Part shown: positions 10,137 through 20,317 of the stretch, piece after piece | Numbering within the stretch: the first letter of the stretch is position 1 | Layout of the letters: the number at the start of each line of letters is the position of its first letter | Assembly: GCF_017948265.1 (NCBI RefSeq) | Contig: NZ_CP072852.1 | Span: 248,001 to 312,000, forward strand | DNA: 64,000 nt | Direction: 5' to 3' | Source of the DNA: Rhodoferax sp. PAMC 29310 | GTDB taxonomy: Bacteria; Pseudomonadota; Gammaproteobacteria; Burkholderiales; Burkholderiaceae_C | The notes under the pieces: generated by a model | Seen by the model: the letters and a program-made list of their open reading frames with translations, nothing else | Database searches by the model: none | What the model was told of the DNA's origin: nothing | Translations under genes and position numbers: made by a program

Positions 10137-10187
10137 ATGGCATTAACTTGACTGAGTTGTATTGACTCAGCTCTCTGGAGAAACGAT

Positions 10188-11726
10188 ATGTCCGACAAAC
10201 TCATTATTTTTGACACCACTCTCCGTGACGGGGAGCAATCCCCTGGTGCGTCAATGACCAAAGATGAAAAGCTTCGCATTGCGCGTCAGCTTGAACGCCT
10301 GAAAGTGGATGTCATTGAAGCCGGATTTGCCGCCAGTTCTAACGGCGACTTTGAAGCGATTCGAGGCATTGCCAATGAGATCAAGGACTCGACTATTTGT
10401 TCGTTGTCTCGGGCCAATGATCGCGATATCGCGCGTGCTGCAGAGGCGTTGAAGGGGGCCAATAGCGCTCGAATTCATACGTTTATTGCTACTTCAAAGT
10501 TGCACATGGAGATGAAGCTCCGCATGACGCCAGATCAAGTGTTTGAGCAGGCCAAGCAGGCGGTGCGTTTTGCCAAAAATTTGGTCAGTGATGTTGAATT
10601 CAGCCCGGAGGACGGGTATCGCAGTGACCCCGATTTTTTGTGCCGGGTCATTGAGGCGGTGATCAATGAGGGCGCGACCACCATCAACGTACCAGACACC
10701 GTTGGTTATGCGGTTCCCGAGCTCTATGGCAATTTCATCAGGACTTTGCGAGAGCGCATTCCCAACTCAGACAAAGCAGTTTGGTCCGTGCATTGTCACA
10801 ACGACTTGGGGATGGCGGTCGCCAACTCTTTGGCCGGTGTGAAGATCGGCGGCGCGCGTCAAGTCGAGTGCACCATTAATGGTTTGGGTGAGCGAGCGGG
10901 CAATTGCAGCTTGGAAGAGGTCGTGATGGCGATCAAGACTCGTCGGGACTATTTCGGTCTGGATTTGGGGATTGATACAAAGCACATTCTGGCCGCCAGT
11001 CGCATGGTGAGCCAGACCACTGGTTTTGTGGTTCAACCCAACAAAGCGGTGGTGGGCGCGAACGCGTTTGCGCATGCGTCCGGTATCCATCAGGATGGCG
11101 TGCTCAAGGCTCGTGACACCTATGAAATCATGCGCGCGGAGGACGTTGGCTGGACGGCCAATAAGATTGTTCTGGGCAAGCTCAGTGGGCGCAATGCGTT
11201 CAAGCAGCGTCTGGTCGAACTGGGTGTGCAACTCGACAGTGAGGCGGATGCCAATGCTGCGTTTGCGAAGTTCAAAGAACTGGCCGATCGAAAAAGTGAT
11301 ATCTTCGATGAAGATATTTTGGCCTTGGTCAGTGATGAAAGTGTGGTTCATCATGACGAAAACTATAGTTTTGTCTCCTTGTCGCAGCACAGTGAAACCG
11401 GAGAGCGCCCGCACTCCACGGTAGTCTTCACTGTGGGCGGCGTTGAAGTCACAGGTTCGTCCGATGGGAATGGCCCGGTCGATGCATCCATGAAGGCGAT
11501 TGAGTCCCACGTGAAGAGTGGCGCAGAGATGGTGCTGTACTCCGTCAATGCAATCAGTGGCAATACCGAAAGCCAAGGCGAAGTGACCGTGAGGTTGCAA
11601 AACAGTGGGCGGGTCGTGAATGGTGTGGGCGCCGATCCCGATATCGTCGTCGCTTCGGCAAAGGCCTATCTCAGCGCGCTCAATAAACTTTACAGCAAAG
11701 TGGACAGAGTGGCAGCGCAAGGATAG
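10188..11726 (+). CDS. leuA: 2-isopropylmalate synthase
   Basis: This 512-residue enzyme condenses acetyl-CoA and 2-oxoisovalerate in the first committed step of leucine synthesis. The HMGL-like TIM barrel shows the metal and catalytic motif [16 protein letters not shown] at the N-terminus and the second signature [16 protein letters not shown] near residue 204. The C-terminal LeuA dimer domain, site of leucine feedback, is complete ([20 protein letters not shown] and following). TCTGGAG precedes the ATG. It sits behind an attenuator-like leader and does not share an operon with the genes on either side, apart from possible read-through from pssA. Confidence 0.97.
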   Translation: MSDKLIIFDTTLRDGEQSPGASMTKDEKLRIARQLERLKVDVIEAGFAASSNGDFEAIRGIANEIKDSTICSLSRANDRDIARAAEALKGANSARIHTFIATSKLHMEMKLRMTPDQVFEQAKQAVRFAKNLVSDVEFSPEDGYRSDPDFLCRVIEAVINEGATTINVPDTVGYAVPELYGNFIRTLRERIPNSDKAVWSVHCHNDLGMAVANSLAGVKIGGARQVECTINGLGERAGNCSLEEVVMAIKTRRDYFGLDLGIDTKHILAASRMVSQTTGFVVQPNKAVVGANAFAHASGIHQDGVLKARDTYEIMRAEDVGWTANKIVLGKLSGRNAFKQRLVELGVQLDSEADANAAFAKFKELADRKSDIFDEDILALVSDESVVHHDENYSFVSLSQHSETGERPHSTVVFTVGGVEVTGSSDGNGPVDASMKAIESHVKSGAEMVLYSVNAISGNTESQGEVTVRLQNSGRVVNGVGADPDIVVASAKAYLSALNKLYSKVDRVAAQG

Positions 11727-11841
11727 CTGGATCGGCCTCAATGTCTTGAATATTCTTTAAGAAAGGCACGCAAGTTGTTGATATTGCGTGACTTATTTGG
11801 GTAAACTCGATATATTGAGGCAAATATTCGGAGATCAACAT

Positions 11842-12864
11842 ATGTCCCATCTAAATTTGATTTCATCTGGACGATTTCTCCGCCAGGTTGCCTTGATCAC
11901 GGGCTTGTCAGTTTTCTTCTTCGCTATGACTGCGCCTGCAGCCTATGCAGCGACGAGCAAACGAGCGGTTTCCAAAACCATAAAATCGGTCAAATCCAAA
12001 GCAGCTGTCAAGCGGACAGTTCGTAAAGGCGCGGTTTCCAGCAAGCGAGTGGTTTCGAAAGAGGCCGTAACCGCACTGGCACCGTCCTCTGTTGGTCATC
12101 AAACTGGCTTGCAAAGTTCGGCAGACTTGCTGAACCTCAAATCCAGCGTTGCGCTCGTGATTGATCAAAACACAAATGAAGTCTTGTTTAGCAAGAACGA
12201 CAAGGCTGTCCTGCCCATCGCGTCGCTAACCAAGCTGATGACTGGGCTGGTGATCAGTGGCGCGCATCTGCCCATGGATGAGCTGATTGAGATTACACAG
12301 GACGACGTTGATACGGAAAAAGGCAGTTCGTCTCGACTAAGAGTTGGGACTGTGTTGAGTCGGGGGGAGTTGCTTCATCTTGCGCTGATGTCTAGTGAGA
12401 ATCGGGCAGCCAATGCACTTGGGCGCAGTTTTCCTGGGGGCCCGTCCGTATTCGTAAAGTTGATGAACGACAAGGCAAGATCGCTTGGCATGTTGAGTAC
12501 AGCCTATGTTGAGCCAACAGGCCTGTCGAGCAAGAACCAGTCCAGCGCGCATGATTTGGTCAAATTGGTTGATGTGGCCTATGGCGACCCGATGCTCAGG
12601 GAGTTTTCGACATCTCCAGGGTATCAAGTGGCCGTGGGAAAGCGGACGCTTCAGTACAACAACACCAACCGCTTGGTCAAGAACCCATCCTGGGACATTG
12701 GTCTGCAAAAAACCGGCTACATCTCTGAGGCTGGGCGCTGCCTCGTCATGCAAACCAAGGTGGCTGGGCGCAATTTGATTATGGTTTTTCTGGATTCAGC
12801 AGGTAAGCTCAGCCGTTTGGGTGATGCCGAGCGAGTCCGGAGCTGGGTCGAATCAATCCATTAA
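11842..12864 (+). CDS. pbpG: D-alanyl-D-alanine endopeptidase/carboxypeptidase, PBP7-like
   Basis: ATG 11842 was chosen because GGAG lies 9 bases upstream and it gives a proper signal peptide ending AAYA-A. The protein is 340 residues. After a basic, Ser/Lys-rich linker comes the low-molecular-weight penicillin-binding domain (peptidase S11) with SxxK in IASLTKLM, SxN in SSENRAA and KTG in LQKTGYISEAG. Such enzymes cut peptide cross-bridges of murein in the periplasm. It ends in an inverted repeat followed by a long hairpin. The PBP7 sub-assignment rests on length and lack of a clear C-terminal amphipathic anchor. Confidence 0.88.
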   Translation: MSHLNLISSGRFLRQVALITGLSVFFFAMTAPAAYAATSKRAVSKTIKSVKSKAAVKRTVRKGAVSSKRVVSKEAVTALAPSSVGHQTGLQSSADLLNLKSSVALVIDQNTNEVLFSKNDKAVLPIASLTKLMTGLVISGAHLPMDELIEITQDDVDTEKGSSSRLRVGTVLSRGELLHLALMSSENRAANALGRSFPGGPSVFVKLMNDKARSLGMLSTAYVEPTGLSSKNQSSAHDLVKLVDVAYGDPMLREFSTSPGYQVAVGKRTLQYNNTNRLVKNPSWDIGLQKTGYISEAGRCLVMQTKVAGRNLIMVFLDSAGKLSRLGDAERVRSWVESIH

Positions 12865-12921
12865 TGGATTGATTCCAGGGGATGCAGGCGGTACTCCGGC
12901 CGGGGTGCCGCCTGCATCCCC
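12851..12921. terminator. Tandem inverted repeats between pbpG and the IclR gene
   Basis: A 24-bp perfect palindrome (12851-12874, half AATCAATCCATT) contains the pbpG stop codon. It is followed at once by a hairpin with perfect 14-bp arms, GGGGATGCAGGCGG (12878-12891) and CCGCCTGCATCCCC (12908-12921). The second hairpin ends eight bases before the convergent IclR stop and likely serves both genes as terminator; the T-run (CTTTG) is short. Confidence 0.65.
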
Positions 12922-12928
12922 TTTGTCG

Positions 12929-13708
12929 TCAGGTTTTGCTATTGCCTAGCGTCAACGAGATATCGCGAGCAGTTGCTTGAAGCTTGGGCAACCAGCTGTC
13001 GTCAAGTCGACCTGCTGGGGATGAGATAGACAGGCCTGCAACCAGCTTCTCCTGATCGTCGTAAATGCCCGCTGCCATGCAGCGAACCCCGAGCTCGAGC
13101 TCTTCGTTGTCTTGCGCGAACCCGTTCAAGCGCACTTTGTTTAGTTCACGCTCCAACGATGTCAGTTGAGTCAGGCTATTTTTGGTTTGACCATTGAGGC
13201 CAGTCCGCATCGCATAGGCTCGAACCCGTTGTGGGTCGTCCGCAGCAAGAAATAGCTTGCCGACTGATGTGAGGTGGAGGGGGGCTCGGCCACCGATGGC
13301 TCGAACGACTTGCATTCCCGAACGCTCGCTGTAGGCCCGTTCGATGTACACAATTTCGTCACCTTGTCGCAAGCTTAAATTTACCGGCTGCTGAATGAGT
13401 TTGTGTAGATCACGCATGGGGATCAAGGCGGCGTCTCTCACATTCAGACGTGTTTTGACCAGATTCCCCAGTTCTAGCAAACGCATGCCAAGTCGATAAG
13501 TGCCAGGGTGCGGCCGGTCCACGAACCGGCCTGTCGCCAAGTCGTTCAATATGCGATGAGCCGTTGACGGATGGAGTCCCGTTTTTTCACTGATCTCCTT
13601 GAGGGAAATAGCTTCTTCGCGGGAAGCTAAAACATCCATCAAGGTGAACATGCGCTCAATCACTTGTACTGTGGGTGTTGCAGGGACGCTGGCATCAATT
13701 TGACGCAT
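12929..13708 (-). CDS. IclR-family transcriptional regulator
   Basis: This 259-residue protein has the IclR layout. The N-terminal winged helix-turn-helix includes ISLKEISEKTGLHPSTAHRI then LNDLATGRFVDR. The effector-binding domain contains NLSLRQGDEIVYIERAYS, PLHLTSVGKLFLA and the C-terminal GVRCMAAGIYDDQEKLVAGL then SISSP. The ligand cannot be inferred. The nearest metabolic genes are convergent (pbpG) or end behind a strong terminator (rpoD), so context does not reveal a target. The start MRQIDASVPATPTVQVIERM is a usual length. Confidence 0.9.
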   Translation of the reverse strand: MRQIDASVPATPTVQVIERMFTLMDVLASREEAISLKEISEKTGLHPSTAHRILNDLATGRFVDRPHPGTYRLGMRLLELGNLVKTRLNVRDAALIPMRDLHKLIQQPVNLSLRQGDEIVYIERAYSERSGMQVVRAIGGRAPLHLTSVGKLFLAADDPQRVRAYAMRTGLNGQTKNSLTQLTSLERELNKVRLNGFAQDNEELELGVRCMAAGIYDDQEKLVAGLSISSPAGRLDDSWLPKLQATARDISLTLGNSKT

Positions 13709-13785
13709 GGATATTCCTAGTCTTGCTAAGTTGGTATTTTATCTTATGAAATTTAAGAGGATGCGGCGGTGTCGGCACAATGAAA

Positions 13786-13822
13786 AACGCCTCTCACCTC
13801 GGCAAGCGAGGTGAGAGGCGTT
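13786..13822 (-). terminator. Intrinsic terminator of rpoD
   Basis: Perfect 16-bp arms AACGCCTCTCACCTCG (13786-13801) and CGAGGTGAGAGGCGTT (13807-13822) enclose a 5-base loop. On the minus strand the stem is followed by T-rich sequence (complement of GAAAAA, 13782-13787). It lies 21 bases beyond the rpoD stop. Confidence 0.9.
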
Positions 13823-13843
13823 ATTTTCTAACGTTGACGGTGT

Positions 13844-16237
13844 TTACAGACTGTCTGTGAAACTGCGCAACTTGTCCGAGCGGGAAGGGTGCTTGAGCTT
13901 ACGCAAGGCCTTGGCTTCAATTTGGCGAATACGTTCGCGAGTGACGTCAAACTGCTTGCCCACTTCTTCCAGCGTGTGATCACTGGTCATTTCAATGCCA
14001 AACCGCATGCGCAGCACCTTGGCTTCGCGAGGGGTCAGACTGTCCAGAATGTCTTTGACAACGTCGCGCAGGCCAGCCTGCATGGCTGCTTCCATCGGAG
14101 CGGTATTGGCACCGTCCTCAATAAAGTCGCCCAGATGGCTGTCGTCATCGTCGCCAATCGGAGTTTCCATGGAGATTGGCTCCTTGGCGATCTTCATGAT
14201 CTTGCGAATCTTGTCTTCCGGGATTTCCATGCGTTCTGCAAGAACACTGGCGTCGGGCTCAAAGCCAAATTCCTGCAGGTGTTGACGGCTGATTCGATTC
14301 ATCTTGTTGATGGTTTCGATCATGTGCACCGGAATTCGAATAGTGCGGGCCTGATCCGCAATGGAACGGGTAATGGCCTGGCGAATCCACCATGTGGCAT
14401 AGGTTGAGAACTTGTAGCCACGACGATATTCAAACTTGTCGACTGCTTTCATCAAACCAATGTTGCCTTCCTGGATCAAGTCCAGGAATTGCAGACCGCG
14501 GTTGGTGTATTTTTTGGCAATCGAAATCACGAGGCGCAAGTTCGCTTCGATCATTTCCTTCTTGGCGGCACGCGACGCATACTCACCTGCGTTCATCCGC
14601 TTGTTGATGTCTTTGAGTTGATCCAAAGGCACCACCACACTGGCTTGCAAATCAGCAAGCCTCTGCTGCAAATCCTGCACTGGCGGGATGTTGCGCTCCA
14701 TGATCACGCTCCAGGGCTTGCCAGCGGCTGCCTGCTTCTCCACCCACTGCTGGTTTAGCAATTGGGAGGCGACTTTGTTGCCGTTTTTATCGCGACCACT
14801 GAATTCAGCGATGAAGTTTTCCTGCGAATACCCACACTTGTCCACAATGATGCGACGCAGCTCACGCTCTTTTTTGCGAACGTCGTCCACTTGCCCGCGA
14901 ACCATGTCGCACAACTTCTCGATCGACTTTGCTGTGAAGCGGATGGACATCAACTCTTCGGACAAAGACTTCTGTGTCTTGAGGTAAGCCGGCGTTCCGT
15001 AACCTTCTTTATCGTAGAGCTTATGAATTTTTTCGAACAATTCACGCATGGTGTCGAAGCGAACCAGCGCATCACGCTTGAGTTCTTCGAGCTTTTTCGT
15101 CAACGCTTTGGAGCCACCTTTGCCGTCGTCGTCGTCTTCTTCGTCAAATTCGTCAAAGTCTTCTTCTGCAACGTAATCGTCCGCTTCATTGGGATTCGTA
15201 AAACCATCAACGATGGTCGTGATGACCACTTTGTTTTCGCGAATTTCTTCGCCAAGTTTCAGAATTTCGGCAATCGTGGCGGGTGAACCGGAGATTGCCT
15301 CCATCATGTCCATTAAGCCGCCTTCAATGCGCTTGGCGATCTCAATCTCGCCTTCACGGGTCAAAAGTTCGACCGTTCCCATTTCCCGCATGTACATGCG
15401 GACAGGGTCAGTGGTCCGTCCGAATTCGCTGTCGACGGTGGACAGCGCTGCTTCGGCTTCCTCTTCCGCTTCTTCTTCTGTCGAAGCGGTGGGGCCCGTG
15501 TTGTTCAGCAGCAGAGTTTCCGCATCAGGTGTTTGCTCGTATACGGCAACCCCCAAATCGTTCAGCATGGAGACAACTACTTCCAGCGTCTCGGCATCCA
15601 CCAATTTGTCGGGCAGGTGATCGGAAATTTCGCCGTGCGTCAGATAGCCACGTGTCTTGCCCAGCTTGAGCAAAGCTTTCAGATGGGCGCGGCGCTTGAG
15701 CATTTCCTCTTCGGTGAGGATGGTTTCGTCAAGGCCGAACTCTTTCATCAAGGCGCGTTCTTTCGCCTTGCTGATCTTCATGCGCAGGGGCTTGACCTTT
15801 TCAACGGTGGCAGTCGTTTCGACTTCCGGTTCACCTTCCAAGTCAGATTCAATGTCCGACATATCGGCATCGTCTCCACCATCAGAGTCTGATTTTGCTT
15901 TTGGTTTACGACCCCGCTTCGCGCCGGGGGTCGCTTTGGCTGGAGTGGTTGCCTCAGCGGCTGCCGCTTTGGGTGGACGTCCTGGTTTTTTCTTGACCGG
16001 CTGTGCAGCCTTTAAAAGCGCATCGGCCGCTTCTTGCAATTGCTGGGCTGTCAGTTTCACGGAAGTCTTTAATGCTGTCACGGGTTTCACTCTCGGTTCA
16101 GGTTTCTTTGTAGCCTCTTTGGCTGCAGCCTTGGGCGCCACTTTTGACGGCATTGGCTTGGTGGTTGACTTGGCAACCACCTTGGCAGCGGGTTTTGCGA
16201 CAGACTGAACAGGCTTCTTGGACTTTTGAACAGGCAT
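13844..16237 (-). CDS. rpoD: RNA polymerase primary sigma factor (sigma-70)
   Basis: This 797-residue vegetative sigma factor is longer than E. coli RpoD (613) because of an N-terminal extension of about 160 residues rich in Lys, Ala and Pro, a feature I associate with Burkholderiales. Region 1.2 begins with [20 protein letters not shown]. The acidic non-conserved region contains [18 protein letters not shown]. Regions 2.1-2.4 are complete ([20 protein letters not shown], then [20 protein letters not shown] and [20 protein letters not shown]). Region 4.2 ends in [26 protein letters not shown] precedes the start. A good promoter lies about 210 bases upstream, and dnaG is the next gene upstream, an old macromolecular-synthesis operon pairing. 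Confidence 0.98.
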   Translation of the reverse strand: MPVQKSKKPVQSVAKPAAKVVAKSTTKPMPSKVAPKAAAKEATKKPEPRVKPVTALKTSVKLTAQQLQEAADALLKAAQPVKKKPGRPPKAAAAEATTPAKATPGAKRGRKPKAKSDSDGGDDADMSDIESDLEGEPEVETTATVEKVKPLRMKISKAKERALMKEFGLDETILTEEEMLKRRAHLKALLKLGKTRGYLTHGEISDHLPDKLVDAETLEVVVSMLNDLGVAVYEQTPDAETLLLNNTGPTASTEEEAEEEAEAALSTVDSEFGRTTDPVRMYMREMGTVELLTREGEIEIAKRIEGGLMDMMEAISGSPATIAEILKLGEEIRENKVVITTIVDGFTNPNEADDYVAEEDFDEFDEEDDDDGKGGSKALTKKLEELKRDALVRFDTMRELFEKIHKLYDKEGYGTPAYLKTQKSLSEELMSIRFTAKSIEKLCDMVRGQVDDVRKKERELRRIIVDKCGYSQENFIAEFSGRDKNGNKVASQLLNQQWVEKQAAAGKPWSVIMERNIPPVQDLQQRLADLQASVVVPLDQLKDINKRMNAGEYASRAAKKEMIEANLRLVISIAKKYTNRGLQFLDLIQEGNIGLMKAVDKFEYRRGYKFSTYATWWIRQAITRSIADQARTIRIPVHMIETINKMNRISRQHLQEFGFEPDASVLAERMEIPEDKIRKIMKIAKEPISMETPIGDDDDSHLGDFIEDGANTAPMEAAMQAGLRDVVKDILDSLTPREAKVLRMRFGIEMTSDHTLEEVGKQFDVTRERIRQIEAKALRKLKHPSRSDKLRSFTDSL

Positions 16238-16449
16238 GTATATCCCTCAGAACTCAAAAACAAATTGGATGAACAGACGCCGCAAAAGGCCGGCGCAGTT
16301 TTGGTGACAAAGGAATAATCCTCAGTGGCAAGATGTTAGGGCGAACATTTGGGATGCAGTCCTTGCGGTTAGGGGGCCGGTCGTGAACAGTGTCATCGCT
16401 TGGCCTAGTCCGGAGGTGCTGCTGTCGCTCTTGCCTAAAACAGCTTTAT

Positions 16450-16478
16450 ATTCTACCTTGAACTTGCATTTGACGCAA
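16450..16478 (-). promoter_or_regulatory. rpoD: Sigma-70 promoter of rpoD
   Basis: On the minus strand TTGCGT (16473-16478) and TAGAAT (16450-16455) are separated by exactly 17 bases, followed downstream by an AT-rich start region. It lies in the 268-base dnaG-rpoD gap and would give an rpoD transcript with a leader of about 205 bases. Confidence 0.7.
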
Positions 16479-16505
16479 ATATTGTGTATATGCTGGCAGT
16501 CAAGC

Positions 16506-18380
16506 TCAATCCTGCTGATCAGGGAGTGCCTGTAACAAGAGTCGACGATCCCGGAGCTCGCGGTAGCGGGCAAGTGCAGACGGATCTGCCTTTGAGGCTT
16601 CGATCGCTTCGGTTTCTTGCCGCTTAAGCTGCTCAACAAGCATTCGGTTTAGCAGATTTCGAAGCTCTAGCTGGGCGTCACCTGCTTCTTCTTGGGTCAC
16701 TGACTCGTGGTCAGACATCACGCGCAAAGCCAGTTCTTCACTCTCGTGTCCGGCCAGGCCTTCACGAAGTGCAACCCAGGGCTGTGGGCCATGTTCGAGC
16801 ATGTCAGCCTCCAGCCACATAAACAGCGGTCCATGCGGGGCGGGGAGTTCGCTCAGCATCGAGTGGTCTTCTGCAGAAAGAAGATCAAGGCCTGCCATGT
16901 CACCCAGAAGAATTCTGGCCGCATGGTCTGCGCGACTGGCCGGCCGAGCGCCAGTGCCAAGGCGGGATTGAATTTCTGATTTTTTACGTGTTTTCTGGCT
17001 GTAGCCGCCTGAATCACTGCGGAAGTCACTATTCTTTTTATAGCGAGTCGATGCCTCAAACTTTTGACCCGGGGGGGGCGGATGCCAAATCTCGGTCAGT
17101 TCGCGACTGGAGAGCTGGACCAAATCCGCGATCTCTCCCAGAAGCTGCAGCTTCAGGGCGCCATCTGGCAACTGGCCCCAAAGCGGTTTGGCGTTGCTGG
17201 CAAAGTGGGCGCGGCCCTCTGCGGTGTGCAAATCGCAATTCTCCCGGGCCGCATCGATCAAAAATCGACTGAGCGGAACGGCTTCGGTGATGTAGCGGGC
17301 AAAGGCGTCTTTGCCGAACTCACGGATGAAGCTGTCCGGGTCGTGCTCAGCCGGCAGGAATAGGAACTTGACACTGCGTGTGTCGCTGGCAAAGGGCAGG
17401 GCTCCATCCAGGGCTTTGCGTGCCGCACGTCGTCCTGCACCGTCACCGTCGAAGCTGAAGACGACGGCGTCGGTGAAACGGAAAAGCTTTTGAAGGTGAT
17501 CGGCCGTGCACGCAGTGCCCAGCGTGGCCACCGCATTGGAAAACCCCAGTTGCGCCAAGGCCACCACGTCCATGTACCCCTCGGTGACCAGGGCATATCC
17601 TTCGTCGCGCAGGGCATTTCGTGCCTCAAAAAGGCCGTAAAGCTCACGCCCTTTGCTGAATACCGGAGTTTCGGGGGAGTTCAGGTATTTGGGTTTTTCG
17701 TCGCCCAACACCCGGCCACCAAAGCCAATGCATTCGCCTTTGATGTTGCGGATCGGGAACATGACGCGATCTCGAAATCGGTCGTATCGCTTTTCATCGC
17801 CGCCATCTTCAACGTTCAGAATGACCAACCCGCTTTCGACCAGCAGTGGGTCGTCGTAGCTTGGGAAAATACTCGCCAGACTCCGCCAGCCTTCCGGTGC
17901 GTAGCCCAGGCCAAACTGTTTGGCTACCTGGCCGGAAAGCCCTCGACCCTTAAGATAGTCAATAGCTTTCGATGACTCCTTCAACCCCCGCTTGTAAGCG
18001 TCACAGGCTTTCTCAAGCACATCATTGAGCGTGTGCTGCTTTTGTCGTTGCTCGGCGGCGCGGGCGCGGTCCTGAGGACTCGCGTCTTCTTCGGGTACTT
18101 GCAAGCCATATTGCTGCGCCAAGTCGGTCACGGCCTCGACAAAGCTCATGCCGGCGTGATCCATCAAAAAACTAATCGCATTGCCGTTCTTCCCACAACC
18201 AAAGCAGTGATAAAACTGCTTGGTAGGGCTGACTGAGAAAGAGGGCGACTTTTCTCCGTGAAAAGGACACAGCCCCATGAAGTTGGCGCCGCCTTTTTTG
18301 AGCTGCACATAGCGGCCCACGATTTCAACGACGTCGGTTCGCGCGATGAGTTCTTGAATAAAAGTCTGAGGAATGGTCAC
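16506..18380 (-). CDS. dnaG: DNA primase
   Basis: This 624-residue replicative primase makes RNA primers at the fork. The zinc ribbon ligands are Cys38-x2-His41 and Cys59-x2-Cys62 in LCPFHGEKS and FYHCFGCG. The toprim catalytic domain shows VTEGYMDVVALAQLGF and VVFSFDGDGAGRRAA. A C-terminal helicase-binding domain follows a linker of about residues 430-490 (VQLSSRELTEIWHPPPPGQK and beyond). The length is normal. rpsU, often upstream in proteobacteria, is absent; ggt lies 21 bases upstream on the same strand. Confidence 0.97.
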   Translation of the reverse strand: MTIPQTFIQELIARTDVVEIVGRYVQLKKGGANFMGLCPFHGEKSPSFSVSPTKQFYHCFGCGKNGNAISFLMDHAGMSFVEAVTDLAQQYGLQVPEEDASPQDRARAAEQRQKQHTLNDVLEKACDAYKRGLKESSKAIDYLKGRGLSGQVAKQFGLGYAPEGWRSLASIFPSYDDPLLVESGLVILNVEDGGDEKRYDRFRDRVMFPIRNIKGECIGFGGRVLGDEKPKYLNSPETPVFSKGRELYGLFEARNALRDEGYALVTEGYMDVVALAQLGFSNAVATLGTACTADHLQKLFRFTDAVVFSFDGDGAGRRAARKALDGALPFASDTRSVKFLFLPAEHDPDSFIREFGKDAFARYITEAVPLSRFLIDAARENCDLHTAEGRAHFASNAKPLWGQLPDGALKLQLLGEIADLVQLSSRELTEIWHPPPPGQKFEASTRYKKNSDFRSDSGGYSQKTRKKSEIQSRLGTGARPASRADHAARILLGDMAGLDLLSAEDHSMLSELPAPHGPLFMWLEADMLEHGPQPWVALREGLAGHESEELALRVMSDHESVTQEEAGDAQLELRNLLNRMLVEQLKRQETEAIEASKADPSALARYRELRDRRLLLQALPDQQD

Positions 18381-18401
18381 GGACGGTATTGTGTCCTAGC
18401 C

Positions 18402-20225
18402 TTAGTCACCCATCACAATGCCTTCGCGACGAGGGTCAGCGCCGCCCAGCCAGAGTGCTTGACCATGAGCGACGCCCCGGGTGATCGCTTGCAGGCCACT
18501 CGTCATATTGATTTCACGAACCTCGTGACCGCGAGCCTTGAGTGCATCGATGGTCGCGGCCGGAAAGCGTTTTTCCTCCAGCAGCGTCGGCCCGTTAAGC
18601 GACGCAAAATTAGGCAGGTTGATGGCTTCTTGTGGCAGTAGGCCCCAATTGAGGATGCCATAAGCTGCTTTTGCCGTGTAGTGAATGATCAGGGCGCCGC
18701 CAGGGCTGCCTCCACTCATGACAAGTGCACCAGTGGTTTTGTCAAAGACCAGAGTGGGCGACATAGAGGAGCGTGGACGCTTGCCGGGTTGCACACGATT
18801 GGCAATAGGGATTCCGGCGCCGTCAGTGGGTGCAAAGCTGAAGTCGGTCAACTCATTGTTCAGCAGAAAACCACCGCTAAGGCTCGGTGTCACATTCACC
18901 ATTTGGCGCGAGCCAAATCCATCTTCGATGGTGGTGGTCATGGCGATCGCATTGCCGTTGGCGTCCACGATGGAAATGTGAGACGTGCCATATTCCGGCT
19001 GCGAGGGCATGGGGGCGTAAGCGCTCCTGACCGAGCCGGGCGTTCCTGGCTTTGCGGTTTTCATGGTCATCGAACCCGGGGTGGGATCAATGAGTCGTGC
19101 ACGTTCGGCCAAGTAGGCAGGGTCCAACAGGCTCATCCATGACCCTGCCGGCGGCGAGACAAAGTCTGGGTCCGCGACGTATTGCGCTCTGTCTGCAAAC
19201 GCCAGTCGTGACGATTCGGTGTAGAGGTGAAGCCAATCCGCCGAGGGCAAGCCTTTGTCAAGCGGCAAAGTGGCCGCGTTGGTTTGATTCAGAACACCGA
19301 GAATCTGACCAATCGCGATTGCCCCTGAGCTGGGCGGTGGGAACCCACATAGTTGGTAAGCCCTTGCGTTGGCCAAATAATCATGGCACAGTGGTTCACG
19401 CTTCTTGGCCTGGTAACTGGCCAAGTCTTGCATACTGAGTTTTCCGGGATTTGTCGGATGTCGTTGGACCTTGTTGACAATGGCCTGCGCCACATCGCCC
19501 TCCAGCAGGGCTGACGCGCCTTCAGCTGCAATTCGCTTCAATACTGCGACCAGAGCGGGGTTTTTTAGCAGAGTCCCTACCTTGCGAGCCGATCCATCTT
19601 CGTTGTAAAAATAGGCTGCTGCCACAGGGTCTTTTTTGAGGTGTTGCTCAGCGTTCAACTGGGCATGAAGGCGCTCACTGACCTTGAAGCCGCCCTCGGA
19701 CAACGCAATAGCAGGTTGAATCAATTGGGACCACGGTAGGTTTCCGTGTTGCTTGTGCACCAGTTCGAGCATGCGCACCGTGCCTGGCACGCCCACGGAT
19801 CGGCCCCCGACCACAGCGTTGATGAATGGCATCGGTTTTCCGTCGTCGCCCAGAAAGAGGGTCTCTGAAGCGGCGAGGGGGGCGGTCTCCCGCCCGTCGT
19901 AGGCTTCGATACGTTTGCCGTCAAAGTGCATTAAAAAAGCGCCGCCGCCAATGCCACTGCTTTGAGGCTCCACTAAGGCCAGCACCATTTGCACGGCAAT
20001 GGCCGCATCAGTAGCCGTGCCGCCTGCTTTCAGTACTTGGTATCCCGCGTCGGTTGCTAGCGGGTTGGCCGCGGCAACCGCAAACTTGCGGGTCGCCCAT
20101 CCAGGCTTCTCTGTGTAGCCGGACGCACCCTCTGGTTGCTCGGGAACGTTGTAGTTGAACACCTGTGAGCTGGCGCAACCAGTCAGAACTGCGGCGATTG
20201 CAATCGCGCTTAGAGTGAGTTTCAT
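18402..20225 (-). CDS. ggt: Gamma-glutamyltransferase, predicted lipoprotein
   Basis: This 607-residue Ntn-hydrolase transfers or hydrolyses the gamma-glutamyl group of glutathione and related peptides in the periplasm. It matures by self-cleavage before a threonine; the expected nucleophile is about Thr414 in PEYGTSHISIVDANGNAIAM. Other conserved parts are GIGGGAFLMHFDGKRIEAYD and MSPTLVFDKTTGALVMSGG then SPGGALI. The N-terminus has a lipobox (AVLTGCASSQ), implying membrane anchoring. It lies between dnaG and an SDR gene on the same strand, 92 bases from the latter, so it may have its own promoter. Confidence 0.94.
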   Translation of the reverse strand: MKLTLSAIAIAAVLTGCASSQVFNYNVPEQPEGASGYTEKPGWATRKFAVAAANPLATDAGYQVLKAGGTATDAAIAVQMVLALVEPQSSGIGGGAFLMHFDGKRIEAYDGRETAPLAASETLFLGDDGKPMPFINAVVGGRSVGVPGTVRMLELVHKQHGNLPWSQLIQPAIALSEGGFKVSERLHAQLNAEQHLKKDPVAAAYFYNEDGSARKVGTLLKNPALVAVLKRIAAEGASALLEGDVAQAIVNKVQRHPTNPGKLSMQDLASYQAKKREPLCHDYLANARAYQLCGFPPPSSGAIAIGQILGVLNQTNAATLPLDKGLPSADWLHLYTESSRLAFADRAQYVADPDFVSPPAGSWMSLLDPAYLAERARLIDPTPGSMTMKTAKPGTPGSVRSAYAPMPSQPEYGTSHISIVDANGNAIAMTTTIEDGFGSRQMVNVTPSLSGGFLLNNELTDFSFAPTDGAGIPIANRVQPGKRPRSSMSPTLVFDKTTGALVMSGGSPGGALIIHYTAKAAYGILNWGLLPQEAINLPNFASLNGPTLLEEKRFPAATIDALKARGHEVREINMTSGLQAITRGVAHGQALWLGGADPRREGIVMGD

Positions 20226-20317
20226 GGGGCCCCCGTGGTTTGACCGCCCATCTTAAGCCTGACGATGTGGACTCGCAAACCGCCGGGCCCACGCGCCAGA
20301 GCTTCCCGCAGATCGAT

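Noticed and set aside
16322..16639. Minus-strand ORF overlapping the end of dnaG and the rpoD promoter
   Set aside because: It overlaps dnaG in another frame and covers a good promoter; its composition is not protein-like.
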